Position numbers and translations under genes: made by a program. Under the pieces are notes generated by a model. The model searched no databases. It was not told where the DNA came from and saw nothing but the letters and a program-made list of their open reading frames with translations. From Lutibacter sp. (GTDB lineage Bacteria; Bacteroidota; Bacteroidia; Flavobacteriales; Flavobacteriaceae), in the NCBI RefSeq assembly GCF_021647475.1, contig NZ_JAKIUR010000016.1, positions 1 through 54,181 on the forward strand: a stretch of 54,181 nt of DNA, written 5' to 3'. How positions within the stretch are numbered: position 1 is the stretch's first letter; each line of letters starts with the position of its first letter. Below, one piece after another: positions 8,382-17,371 of this stretch.

Positions 8382-9401
8382 ATGAAAAAAATAGTACTAT
8401 TGTTTTGTATCTTTTTGTTAAGTTGTGGTAGCAATACTCACATAACAAACCAAGCTACAACTATAGATTTAGTTACCAATACTACTGCTACAAAATATGC
8501 TAATTCAATAACACCTAATGATTTAAAAACTCATTTATATAAATTTGCTTCCGATAAATTTGAAGGAAGAGAAACGGGTGAACCTGGTCAAAAACTTGCT
8601 GCAGCCTACCTAAAAACTTTTTATATCACTCATAATATTGCATCGCCTTATGGTGGAGAAGATTATTATCAATCTATACCAACATCGCATTTAAAACCAA
8701 ATTTGAATCCTTCTGAAAATGTGGTTGCCTTTATAAAAGGATCTGAAAAACCAGATGAAATTGTGGTTATTTCTGCTCATTATGATCATTTAGGAAAACC
8801 TGAAGGCGATATTTATTACGGTGCTGATGATGATGGTTCAGGAACAGTTGCACTTTTAGAAATAGCGGAAGCTTTTGAAAAAGCAGTTGAAGATAGTAAT
8901 GGACCAAAACGTTCTATTTTATTTTTACACGTAACTGGTGAAGAAAAAGGATTGCTTGGCTCTAAATATTATACCGAATTCCCTATTTTTCCTTTAGACA
9001 AAACAGTAACAGACTTAAATATGGACATGATTGGCAGAGTGGATGATGCTCATAAAAACAACTCAAATTATGTGTATTTAATTGGTTCTGATAAACTTAG
9101 CACAGAGTTGCATTTACTATCAGAAGAAATTAATAACAAATTCACACACTTAAAATTAGATTATACTTTTGATAATGAAAATGATCCAAATCGTTTTTAC
9201 TACCGATCTGATCATTATAATTTTGCTAAAAACAACATTCCCATTATCTTTTATTTTAATGGAACTCATAAAGATTACCATAAGATAACGGATACTCCTG
9301 ATAAAATTAATTATGATTTATTGGCAAAAAGAACAAAATTAGTATTTTATACTGCTTGGGAAATTGCAAATCGGGTAAACCGAATTTCCTTAAATAATTA
9401 A
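8382..9401 (+). CDS. M28-family zinc aminopeptidase lipoprotein
   Basis: A 339-aa secreted metallopeptidase. The N-terminus MKKIVLLFCIFLLSCGS is a lipoprotein signal peptide with the lipobox Cys at residue 16, so the enzyme is anchored in the periplasm or outer membrane. Peptidase M28 zinc-site motifs are all present: SAHYDHLG (His), GADDDGSGT (bridging Asp), TGEEKGLLGS (catalytic Glu pair), NMDMIGR (Asp) and the distal His in SDHYNF. A PA-like insertion is absent. It overlaps holA (opposite strand) by 4 bp at the 3' ends. Confidence 0.92.
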   Translation: MKKIVLLFCIFLLSCGSNTHITNQATTIDLVTNTTATKYANSITPNDLKTHLYKFASDKFEGRETGEPGQKLAAAYLKTFYITHNIASPYGGEDYYQSIPTSHLKPNLNPSENVVAFIKGSEKPDEIVVISAHYDHLGKPEGDIYYGADDDGSGTVALLEIAEAFEKAVEDSNGPKRSILFLHVTGEEKGLLGSKYYTEFPIFPLDKTVTDLNMDMIGRVDDAHKNNSNYVYLIGSDKLSTELHLLSEEINNKFTHLKLDYTFDNENDPNRFYYRSDHYNFAKNNIPIIFYFNGTHKDYHKITDTPDKINYDLLAKRTKLVFYTAWEIANRVNRISLNN

Positions 9402-10402
9402 TGAATTATTTTAAAAATTAATTCTTTTAAAATTTCACCAGCAGGAAGTCCGCTTGCTCCAACACCTTTGCTTTTTAAATCTGCTTCTCTAATAAGCCCT
9501 ATGATTTTAGAAACTTTACGCATTGGATAATTTTGTGCAGCCATTTTATAATCAGAAACAAAATAAGGATTTACACCTAATGCTCTTGTCACACTATTAC
9601 TCGATTTATCTTTTAAGCTATGATAAATTAAAATTTGAGTAAAAAAACTATTTAATGAGGAAACTGTAACAACAATATGGTTTGCTTTTTGGTTTTGGCC
9701 AAAATAGTTGATAATTCTATTCGCTTTAACCACATCTCTACTTCCTATGGCTTTACGTAATTCAAAATTATTGAAATCTTTACTTATTCCAATGTTTTCT
9801 TCAATTGAATCTGGCGTAATGGTAGCTCCTTTTGGCAAAACCACAGCTAGCTTAGTAATTTCATTACTAATTTTACTTAAATCAACGCCTAAAAATTCCA
9901 CCAACATTATGGCTGCTTTTGGTTCAATTTTTAAATCTTTTTTAGCTAAAATTTTCTTTAACCAGTCAACTACCTGATTACTATATAACTTTTTACTTTC
10001 AAAAACAACACCATTTTTTTTGATGGTTTTATATAGTTTTTTTCGTTTATCAAGCGTTTTATATTTATAACAAAGTACCAAAATGGTAGTTGGTGATGGA
10101 TTTTCAACATATTCTGATAAATTCTCAATCGTTTTTATTAAATCTTGAGCTTCTTTAATTACAATAACTTGATAATCAGCCATCATTGGAAATCGTTTGG
10201 CATTATCAATAATATCACCTATGGTAACATCTCTTCCGTATAAAACCATTTGATTAAACCCTTTTTCCTCTTCTGTAAGTACATTATTTTCAATATATTC
10301 AGAAATTTTATCAATATAATAGGGCTCTTCACCCATTAAAAAATAGACAGGTTTGAAATTTCTGTTTTTAATATCAGAAACAATTTTAGTAACGTCACTC
10401 AT
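9398..10402 (-). CDS. holA: DNA polymerase III subunit delta
   Basis: Clamp-loader delta subunit, which opens the beta clamp during replication. The 334-aa protein has the typical start with NFKPVYFLMGEEPYYIDKI near residues 15-33 (the degenerate P-loop region of delta), followed by the AAA-like fold and the C-terminal collar domain ending LKELIFKIIH. Length fits the family. It is divergent from the HsdR_N-like gene at 10432, with only 29 bp between the two starts, an arrangement I associate with Bacteroidota genomes. Confidence 0.92.
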   Translation of the reverse strand: MSDVTKIVSDIKNRNFKPVYFLMGEEPYYIDKISEYIENNVLTEEEKGFNQMVLYGRDVTIGDIIDNAKRFPMMADYQVIVIKEAQDLIKTIENLSEYVENPSPTTILVLCYKYKTLDKRKKLYKTIKKNGVVFESKKLYSNQVVDWLKKILAKKDLKIEPKAAIMLVEFLGVDLSKISNEITKLAVVLPKGATITPDSIEENIGISKDFNNFELRKAIGSRDVVKANRIINYFGQNQKANHIVVTVSSLNSFFTQILIYHSLKDKSSNSVTRALGVNPYFVSDYKMAAQNYPMRKVSKIIGLIREADLKSKGVGASGLPAGEILKELIFKIIH

Positions 10403-10431
10403 TTATAAAAAAAAATTAGCATTTTTGTGAT

Positions 10432-10881
10432 ATGCAAACATTGAATTTGCCTAAATATAATTTCAGAATCAAAAGTAACGAAAATAACTATGCTATTTTT
10501 GATATTATCAGAAAAAAATATGTGGTTTTAACTCCAGAAGAATGGGTTAGGCAACATATAATCCATTTTTTAATTGAAGAAAAAAAATATCCAATTTCAT
10601 TAATCGCTGTTGAAAAAAAATTAATTTTAAATAATTTGACAAAAAGAACCGATATTTTAGTGTTTAACAACAAAGGAAAACCTGATATTATTGTTGAATG
10701 CAAGGCACCATCCATAAAAATAAATCAAAATGCTTTTGACCAAATTGCTAGATATAATTTAAAATTGAATGCAAATTATTTAGTTGTTTCCAACGGATTA
10801 CAACATTATTACTGCAAAATGGATAAAATAAATGAAACGTATGTTTTTCTAAAAAGCATTCCAAATTATAAATCTTTATAA
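10432..10881 (+). CDS. Stand-alone HsdR N-terminal (PD-(D/E)XK nuclease fold) domain protein
   Basis: A 149-aa single-domain protein resembling the nuclease domain of type I restriction HsdR subunits. The PD-(D/E)XK signature is visible as RTDILVFN (catalytic Asp near residue 74) and PDIIVECKAP (Glu-x-Lys near 87-89), followed by a Gln-containing helix (AFDQIARYNL). There is no helicase part, and no hsdM or hsdS nearby, so this is not a restriction system. Position next to holA and 1 bp upstream of a hydrolase gene suggests a housekeeping DNA-related role, but this is inference. Confidence 0.82.
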   Translation: MQTLNLPKYNFRIKSNENNYAIFDIIRKKYVVLTPEEWVRQHIIHFLIEEKKYPISLIAVEKKLILNNLTKRTDILVFNNKGKPDIIVECKAPSIKINQNAFDQIARYNLKLNANYLVVSNGLQHYYCKMDKINETYVFLKSIPNYKSL

Positions 10882-10882
10882 A

Positions 10883-12145
10883 ATGAAACATATGTATTTT
10901 AAAATAAGCTTAGCGGTAATTATTATAGTGCTAATTATTATCTATTTAATTCCTGCTCCACAAGCTAATTTTTTTAAACTTTATAAAACGGACAATACCA
11001 TTTCTAAAAGTTTAAAAAAACTACAAGCCAAGCCTACCAAAAAAATTATGGTGGATGGTGTAACGTGGGATTATTATACTGGCGGAAACGGAACTAAAAC
11101 CATTTTATTTTTACACGGAATGGGTGGCGCTTACGATTTATGGTGGCAGCAAATAGCGGCATTTGAAAAAGATTATAAAGTAATAAGCTATACGCTTCCG
11201 GAAAAAATAAATTCGTTAAAAAAAGCTTCTGAAGGAATTTTAGCCATTTTAAAAAAAGAGCATGTGAACAAATTCTATGCGGTTGGTACTTCAATGGGTG
11301 GATACATTACACAATATTTGGTAAACCTAATTCCAAACAGAGTTGAAAAAGCAGTTTTTGGAAATACATTTCCACCAAATACCCTAATTGCACAAGAAAA
11401 TGCTACTAAAAGTAAAGTTATTCCTTTTTTACCAGAAATATTGATTTCAAAATTGGGAGAAAAAAAGTTAAATAATGAGCTAATTCCGGCTTCAAAAAAC
11501 TCAAAGTTATTAAAAGCTTTTCTGCCAAGTTTACCTTTTAGTAAAAAACAATTTATGAATAGATATTCTGTGGTTATTGACCCGTTTACTGCAAACCCAA
11601 CTTCTTATAAAATTAAACGAATTCCGAAATTAATACTAGAATCGGATAATGATCCGCTTATTCAACCTGAATTAAGAAAAAAACTTAAAGAACTTTATTC
11701 AGATGCCAAAGTTTATACATTTCATAATGAAGGACATTTTCCTTATATCAATGCTTCAAATGAATACAATAAAGTGTTACGTGATTTTTTGAATGAAAAA
11801 GATGAATATTTAGAAGTAGAAAAAACAATTGCTAACTATTTTGAAGGAAGAAAAAATGCCAATATAACTCAATTACAAAGTGCCTTTTCAAACGATGCAA
11901 AATTATACACTGTTAAAGAAAATACTGAATTAATAATTCCTCTGAAATCCTATTTAGATAAAGTTAAAACCGATGGAAAGCAGAAAGTAGCTACTCAAAT
12001 TTTAGATGGTGACATTACTGGGAATATTGCCAATTTTAAAACTAAATTTAGTTATTCTAAATTTTCTTATACAGATTATTTATCGCTTTTAAAAATTAAT
12101 AATCAGTGGAAAATAATAAGTAAAACCTTTACAAAAACTAAATGA
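10883..12145 (+). CDS. Membrane-anchored alpha/beta hydrolase fused to a lumazine-binding/NTF2-like domain
   Basis: A 420-aa two-domain protein. Residues 8-24 form one hydrophobic helix, likely a membrane anchor. Residues 70-290 are an alpha/beta hydrolase: oxyanion HGMGG (78-82), nucleophile elbow GTSMGG with Ser137, acid in ESDNDPL and catalytic His in NEGHFPY. From about residue 310 a second domain begins (EVEKTIANYFEGR), resembling the putative lumazine-binding/SnoaL-like NTF2 fold family, ending with LKINNQWKIISKTF. Substrate unknown. It lies 1 bp after the HsdR_N-like gene and 7 bp before a membrane protein gene. Confidence 0.8.
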   Translation: MKHMYFKISLAVIIIVLIIIYLIPAPQANFFKLYKTDNTISKSLKKLQAKPTKKIMVDGVTWDYYTGGNGTKTILFLHGMGGAYDLWWQQIAAFEKDYKVISYTLPEKINSLKKASEGILAILKKEHVNKFYAVGTSMGGYITQYLVNLIPNRVEKAVFGNTFPPNTLIAQENATKSKVIPFLPEILISKLGEKKLNNELIPASKNSKLLKAFLPSLPFSKKQFMNRYSVVIDPFTANPTSYKIKRIPKLILESDNDPLIQPELRKKLKELYSDAKVYTFHNEGHFPYINASNEYNKVLRDFLNEKDEYLEVEKTIANYFEGRKNANITQLQSAFSNDAKLYTVKENTELIIPLKSYLDKVKTDGKQKVATQILDGDITGNIANFKTKFSYSKFSYTDYLSLLKINNQWKIISKTFTKTK

Positions 12146-12152
12146 TTCTAAG

Positions 12153-12710
12153 TTGATTTTTAATTATTTAAATAAATACGCTAGCAAAAAAAACATACTA
12201 ATTGGAATACTTTTAATTATCGTATTTAATATTTTTTTATTGCCAAAATTTTCTGAACTATTTTTAAATACAAAAATTGACATAAAATCTATTTTAGATA
12301 TTAAATTTTCCTATACTACAACCGTGGCTTATACTTTATTCAAAAATCTGGGTGAAAATGGCAGAGTTGCTTATACATTATCTGAATTATTTATAGATAT
12401 TCCGTATGCTATTATTTACGGATATACTTATGCTTTTTTAGTGATTTTTTTACTAAAAAGAAATAAAATAAAAAATTTGAACTACTTAATTTCAGCTCCA
12501 TTATTAATTAGTTTTTTTGATATTTTAGAAAACACTGGAATAATTATAATGCTAACAAAATATCCGGAAAAACTAAGTAGTATTTGCAATTTAACTTCTA
12601 TTTTTACTTCCTTAAAATGGATTTTTGCAATAATCACTTTTATTATTATTTTAATAAATTTAAGTTATTTGCTTATTTCTAAATTATTCATAAAAAAATA
12701 TAATTTATAA
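12153..12710 (+). CDS. Integral membrane protein, unknown
   Basis: A 185-aa protein with about four hydrophobic helices (residues 14-32, 76-100, 108-132 and 144-175) and no recognised catalytic motif. It begins at TTG 12153; the ATG at 12142 is followed by a stop after four codons. It lies 7 bp after the hydrolase and 9 bp before the glycosyltransferase, so it is probably in the same operon. Function unknown; a role in the envelope is inferred only from its neighbours. Confidence 0.7.
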   Translation: MIFNYLNKYASKKNILIGILLIIVFNIFLLPKFSELFLNTKIDIKSILDIKFSYTTTVAYTLFKNLGENGRVAYTLSELFIDIPYAIIYGYTYAFLVIFLLKRNKIKNLNYLISAPLLISFFDILENTGIIIMLTKYPEKLSSICNLTSIFTSLKWIFAIITFIIILINLSYLLISKLFIKKYNL

Positions 12711-12719
12711 ATTTATTGA

Positions 12720-13733
12720 ATGGTGTTAAAAACAGCTATTGTAATATTAAACTGGAATGGAAAAAACTTATTGGAAAAATTTCTTCCATCAATTTTAAAA
12801 TACAGCAACTTACCAAATACTGAAATATTTGTAGCTGATAATGCTTCAACTGACAATTCTATAACTTTTTTAAAAGAAAATTACCCTACGATACAAATTA
12901 TAAAAAACAAGGTAAATGGCGGATTTGCAAAAGGTTATAATGATGCTTTAAAACATGTAAACGCAGATATTTTTTGTTTATTAAACTCTGATATTGAAGT
13001 TACTAAAAATTGGTTACAACCCATCATTTCTATTTTTGAAAATGAAAAAGATACGGTAATTATTCAGCCTAAAATTTTAGATTATAAATCTAATTTAAAG
13101 TTTGAATATGCTGGTGCGGCTGGTGGATTTATAGATAAATATGGATATCCTTTTTGCAGAGGAAGAATTTTCAATGAAATTGAAAAAGATACCACTCAAT
13201 TTAATGATATAAAAGAAATATTTTGGGCGTCAGGTGCTTGTTTTTTTATTCGATCAAAAGTATTTTTTGAATCAAATGGTTTTGATGAAGATTATTTTGC
13301 TCACCAGGAAGAAATAGATTTATGCTGGAGAGTTCAAAATAAAAATAAAATTATTAAATATGTAGGATTATCAACGGTTTACCACATTGGCGGAGCAACG
13401 TTAAAAGAAACAAATCCTAAAAAAACATTTTTAAATTTCAGAAATAGTTTATTTTCATTGGTTAAAAATCTACCAAAAAAATCCTTATTTTCCATTATTT
13501 TTATGCGTTTAATTTTAGATGGTGTAGCAGGAATTAAATTTATATTTGAACTAAAACCTAAACATACTTTTGCTATTATAAAAGCACATTTTAGTTTTTA
13601 TAAAAACCTAAATAAAATGTTGAATAAAAGAGATAAAGCTAATCAGAAAAAAGATTATTTTTTGGTTAAAAGTGCTGTTTGGAATTATTTTATTTTAAAG
13701 AAGAAAATATTTAAAAATTTTATAATAAAGTAG
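12720..13733 (+). CDS. Glycosyltransferase family 2 (rhamnosyltransferase-like)
   Basis: A 337-aa GT-A fold inverting glycosyltransferase. The start AIVILNWNGKNLLEKFLPS, the VADNASTDNS nucleotide-binding segment (near residues 39-48), NGGFAKGYN, and the metal-binding LLNSDIE (near 90) are diagnostic of GT2 enzymes that transfer rhamnose or related sugars to surface polysaccharide. ASGACFFIR and HQEEIDLCWR follow in the acceptor half. The C-terminal 80 residues are basic. Its 3' end overlaps tsaC (opposite strand) by 14 bp. Confidence 0.9.
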   Translation: MVLKTAIVILNWNGKNLLEKFLPSILKYSNLPNTEIFVADNASTDNSITFLKENYPTIQIIKNKVNGGFAKGYNDALKHVNADIFCLLNSDIEVTKNWLQPIISIFENEKDTVIIQPKILDYKSNLKFEYAGAAGGFIDKYGYPFCRGRIFNEIEKDTTQFNDIKEIFWASGACFFIRSKVFFESNGFDEDYFAHQEEIDLCWRVQNKNKIIKYVGLSTVYHIGGATLKETNPKKTFLNFRNSLFSLVKNLPKKSLFSIIFMRLILDGVAGIKFIFELKPKHTFAIIKAHFSFYKNLNKMLNKRDKANQKKDYFLVKSAVWNYFILKKKIFKNFIIK

Positions 13734-14340
13734 CATCTCCTTTTCCTTCACGCAATATTTCAAATTTTCCATCAGACAAATCAATAACAGTTGATGGAAT
13801 ATTTCCTCCAAAACCTCCATCAATTACTATATCGACTTTATTTTGCCATTTTTCAAAAATTAATTCAGGATCGGTAGTATATTCAATTAAATCATCTTCA
13901 TCATAAATAGAAGTTGACACAATAGGATTTCCTAATTTTTCGATCAATGCTCTTATAATATTGTTAGCAGGAATGCGAATTCCAACGGTTTTTTTATTTT
14001 TAAATGATTTTGGTAAATTCGTATTTCCTTTCAATATAAAAGTAAATGGACCTGGAAATGCTTTTTTTAAAATTTTATACGTTGGTGTATCAATCTGCTT
14101 CACATAATCAGAAAGATTACTTAAATTATTACAAATAAATGAAAAATTAGCTTTATTAAGTTTTACACCTTTTATTTTAGCTACTTTTTCCATAGCTTTT
14201 GCATTGGTAATATCACAACCAACACCATAAACCGTATCTGTTGGATAAATAATAAGTCCTCCTTTTTTTAACACGGAAACTACTTTTTCAATTTCCTTTT
14301 CATTAGGATTTTCTTCATATATTTTAATTAATTTTGCCAT
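13720..14340 (-). CDS. tsaC: L-threonylcarbamoyladenylate synthase (YrdC/Sua5 type)
   Basis: Makes threonylcarbamoyl-AMP from threonine, bicarbonate and ATP, the first step of tRNA t6A37 modification. The 206-aa single-domain protein has GLIIYPTDTVYGVGCDI (residues 28-44), PGPFTFIL and VGIRIPAN, the usual ATP and threonine contacts, and lacks the C-terminal Sua5 domain. trmO, which methylates t6A, is at 51324, in the same pathway but not linked. The gene is convergent with the glycosyltransferase gene. Confidence 0.92.
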   Translation of the reverse strand: MAKLIKIYEENPNEKEIEKVVSVLKKGGLIIYPTDTVYGVGCDITNAKAMEKVAKIKGVKLNKANFSFICNNLSNLSDYVKQIDTPTYKILKKAFPGPFTFILKGNTNLPKSFKNKKTVGIRIPANNIIRALIEKLGNPIVSTSIYDEDDLIEYTTDPELIFEKWQNKVDIVIDGGFGGNIPSTVIDLSDGKFEILREGKGDATLL

Positions 14341-14378
14341 AAATGCAATTTAGTCAAATTTATAACTAAATTCCAATA

Positions 14379-14408
14379 AAAAAATCTACTCAAGCAGATT
14401 TTTTTTAA
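14379..14408 (-). terminator. Rho-independent terminator after the response regulator
   Basis: Arms AAATCT and AGATTT flanked by A- and T-runs form a stem with one A-C mismatch just downstream of the response-regulator stop. T-runs are present in both directions, so it may also act on the tsaC side. Confidence 0.65.
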
Positions 14409-14409
14409 T

Positions 14410-15108
14410 TTAGCTTTTATCAATTAACCTAAACCCTTCTCCATGAATGTTTAGTATTTCTACATTTTCATCTAGCTTTAGATACTTTCTTAATTTTGCA
14501 ATATATACATCCATACTTCTAGAAGTAAAGTAATTATCGTCTCTCCAAATTTTTGTTAAAGCAAGTTCGCGAGGCATTAAGTCGTTTTTATATTGTGTAA
14601 GTAATTTTAACAATTTACTCTCTTTTGGAGATAGTTTTTGTATCTCTCCACCATCAAAAGATAAATGACGTAGCTTCGAATTAAAATGAAATTTACCTAA
14701 TTCAAATTCAAAAATTTCTTCTTCTTTACTTTCTTCACTCTCCTTACGTTGCAAAATTGCTTTTATTTTGTACAATAAAACTTCGGAATCAAAAGGTTTA
14801 TTTAAATAATCATCAGCACCAACTTGATATCCTCTTAAAACATCTTCCTTCATAGTTTTAGCCGTCAAAAAAATAATTGGGATTTCAGTGTTTGTTGAGC
14901 GAATATCCTGTGCTAATGAAAACCCATCTTTTCTAGGCATCATAACGTCCAAAATACATAAGTCGTAATCGTTATTTTTAAACATTATTAAACCTTCTAA
15001 GCCGTCTTTAGCTAAGGTAACATTATAGTCGTTTAAACCTAAATAATCTTTTAAAACGGTACCGAAATTTGGATCGTCTTCTACTAATAAAATTCTTTTA
15101 TTCTCCAT
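14410..15108 (-). CDS. OmpR-family response regulator (RprY-like)
   Basis: A 232-aa DNA-binding regulator. The receiver domain (1-120) has the acidic pair DD11-12, phospho-acceptor Asp54 in CILDVMMP, and the FLTAK switch Thr/Lys near 81-84. The C-terminal winged helix (about 135-230) includes LSPKESKLLKLL and SRSMDVYIAKLRKYL. It is 11 bp downstream of its histidine kinase. The pair resembles RprX/RprY of Bacteroides; the regulon cannot be told from sequence. Confidence 0.92.
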   Translation of the reverse strand: MENKRILLVEDDPNFGTVLKDYLGLNDYNVTLAKDGLEGLIMFKNNDYDLCILDVMMPRKDGFSLAQDIRSTNTEIPIIFLTAKTMKEDVLRGYQVGADDYLNKPFDSEVLLYKIKAILQRKESEESKEEEIFEFELGKFHFNSKLRHLSFDGGEIQKLSPKESKLLKLLTQYKNDLMPRELALTKIWRDDNYFTSRSMDVYIAKLRKYLKLDENVEILNIHGEGFRLIDKS

Positions 15109-15119
15109 GTTTTAATGTT

Positions 15120-16688
15120 TTAAATCAAAGGTAATTTAATAAAAAAAGTGCTTCCTTTTCCTTTTTCACTTTCTACATAAATTTCTCCTTGATGAATTTC
15201 TACTATTTTTTTGACATATGCAAGGCCTAAACCATGACCTTTTACATTATGAATATTTCCTGTTTCTTCTCTATAGAATTTTTTAAATATATTTTTTTGA
15301 ACGTTTTTATTCATTCCAATTCCTTTATCTGCAATTTTTATAATTAAATTTTTGGGTGAATTTTCAGTGCTAATTGTTATTTTAGGAGCTTCATTTGAAT
15401 ATTTTATGGCATTATCTAACATATTTACAAATATACTTTCTAAATGAAACGGATTTGCTAAAACTTCGGTTGAATGTGCGTTTAAATTCAAATTGATGTA
15501 ACCACTACTATCTTTAATAAGCAAATCTACATGAGTAACCGCTTTTCTTAATAGGTCGTGAACCTCTACTTTTTCCTTACTAACATCTAGTTGATTTTTT
15601 TCTAATTTAGATATTCTTAAAACGTTTTCTACTTGTGCGTGCATTCGTTTATTTTCTTCACGAATCATTTTTACATATTTATTTACCTTTTCTCTATCAT
15701 CAATAACTTTAGGGTTTTTAATGGCATCTAAGGCTAAATTAATAGTTGCAATTGGCGTTTTAAATTCATGCGTCATATTATTAATAAAGTCCGTTTTTAT
15801 TTCTGAAATTTGTTTTTGCTTAACTAATTGATACAATGCAGTTGCAAAAGTTAAAATAATGATTAAGATAAAAAAAACAGATAAAATTAATATTTTAGAT
15901 ATAGATCCTAAAATAAAATTTTTCTTGTCTGGAAAATTTACATATAATTGATAATTACTTTCACCATCTTGATTAATAAACATTGGCACTTTATAACTTT
16001 TACCTTCTTCTTTTCTAAAATAACCCGATTTTACTTGTGTGGCTAATCCGTTACTATAAATACCATATTTAAACTTGGTTACTATTCCTCTTTTTTTCAG
16101 TTCTTGAGTTAATCTCATAGTTAATTCTCTATTACTAACTCGTTTATTTATTGGTAATCTATGTGTAATTATGTCAAAATATCGTTCCAAATAAGCTTTT
16201 TCAGCACTTTTAAATCTACTCAATCTAACATAGCTCTCTTGCGGAGGATTGGATGTTTTTAAATTATCATCCATAGTTTGATTTTTTACCACTACAATTT
16301 TCTCTTTGCTAAATATTTTTTTAAAATTTATAGAATCATTGTCAAAGAACTCTGTTGGTACTTTATAATTTGCTTCGATTATACTTTGTGAATAGGTAAA
16401 CTTTTCATTGTTTGTGGTATCTATTTTTTCATAAATAAACCTACGAACATCTAAATCTTTTAATTTTTTACCTTGTTGGTATAAACCATTTAATTTATTA
16501 TAAAACTGAGAAAATTCGCGATCTTTTATTTCTTCAGAAACTTTGGCTAATGCAAATTTTACATTAGAAGTAAATTGTGCATTACTTATTTGAATGGTAT
16601 TTTTAATCCAAAAAACTTGAACTGAAATAATACCTATTAAAGCAATACTCATTAAAATAGTGATGAGTAAAAATACTCGTTTTCTCAT
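15120..16688 (-). CDS. Sensor histidine kinase (RprX-like)
   Basis: A 522-aa inner-membrane kinase. Transmembrane helices at about 5-27 and 265-287 enclose a periplasmic sensor domain of roughly 235 residues. The H-box has His307 in NNMTHEFKTPIA, followed by an N-box (MLDNAIKYS), G1 (DKGIGM) and G2 (GHGLGLAYV). There is no clear HAMP domain between the second helix and the H-box. It precedes the response regulator by 11 bp. The ligand is unknown. A 92-bp gap separates it from coaE. Confidence 0.93.
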   Translation of the reverse strand: MRKRVFLLITILMSIALIGIISVQVFWIKNTIQISNAQFTSNVKFALAKVSEEIKDREFSQFYNKLNGLYQQGKKLKDLDVRRFIYEKIDTTNNEKFTYSQSIIEANYKVPTEFFDNDSINFKKIFSKEKIVVVKNQTMDDNLKTSNPPQESYVRLSRFKSAEKAYLERYFDIITHRLPINKRVSNRELTMRLTQELKKRGIVTKFKYGIYSNGLATQVKSGYFRKEEGKSYKVPMFINQDGESNYQLYVNFPDKKNFILGSISKILILSVFFILIIILTFATALYQLVKQKQISEIKTDFINNMTHEFKTPIATINLALDAIKNPKVIDDREKVNKYVKMIREENKRMHAQVENVLRISKLEKNQLDVSKEKVEVHDLLRKAVTHVDLLIKDSSGYINLNLNAHSTEVLANPFHLESIFVNMLDNAIKYSNEAPKITISTENSPKNLIIKIADKGIGMNKNVQKNIFKKFYREETGNIHNVKGHGLGLAYVKKIVEIHQGEIYVESEKGKGSTFFIKLPLI

Positions 16689-16780
16689 TATTCAAATTTA
16701 AACTTTTAACATTTACAATATTGTAGTTGTACTAAATATTAACAAAAATTTAATAATTTAACATATTATTAAAATAAAGC

Positions 16781-17371
16781 TTATTCAATACCCGTTTTTT
16801 GTAAAATTTCATAAATTATTGAAACTTGGCGTTTTGTGTTTTCTATATTATTATTATTTATTATAAAGTTAGCTTTTGCTAATTTGTAGTTGTCATTTAA
16901 TTGATGTTGCATTCTTACCCTAATTTCTTCTTCTGAAGAACCATCACGTAACTTAAGCCGTTCCATTTTAGTTTTATAATCTGCATATACCGTAATTACA
17001 TAATCACAAAGTTTGTTACTTCCACTTTCAAATAAAATTGCAGATTCATAAATTATAATTCCACAATTACATTTTTTTACAAAGTTTAAAAAGTGTTGCT
17101 GCACTTTTGGATGAACCAATTTATTTAGCTTTTCTAATTTTGAAGTATCATTAAAAACAATATTTGCCAAGTATTTTCTATCAACAGCACCACTGTTGTA
17201 CACTTTATCTCCAAATAATTGTATTATTTGAAATTTTAATTCTTCATCAGAATTCATCAGTTTTTTGGCTTCTATATCTGCAATATAAGTTTTAGCACCA
17301 ATTTCTTTAAAAAACTGTAAAACCGTACTTTTACCACTTCCTATACCTCCTGTTAAACCAATTATTTTCAT
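16781..17371 (-). CDS. coaE: Dephospho-CoA kinase
   Basis: Last step of coenzyme A synthesis: phosphorylates dephospho-CoA at the 3' hydroxyl. The 196-aa protein begins with the P-loop GLTGGIGSGKST (residues 5-16) and has the CoA-binding LVHPKVQQHF segment and the YESAILFESG motif typical of CoaE. The start overlaps the stop of the YbbR-like gene by 4 bp, so it is translated as part of that unit. Confidence 0.95.
   Translation of the reverse strand: MKIIGLTGGIGSGKSTVLQFFKEIGAKTYIADIEAKKLMNSDEELKFQIIQLFGDKVYNSGAVDRKYLANIVFNDTSKLEKLNKLVHPKVQQHFLNFVKKCNCGIIIYESAILFESGSNKLCDYVITVYADYKTKMERLKLRDGSSEEEIRVRMQHQLNDNYKLAKANFIINNNNIENTKRQVSIIYEILQKTGIE

Noticed and set aside
9708..9977. Plus-strand open frame inside holA
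   Set aside because: No recognisable protein and fully contained in the conserved holA frame.
10432..10881. Type I restriction-modification system
   Set aside because: Only the HsdR N-terminal domain is present; no helicase, methylase or specificity subunit lies nearby.
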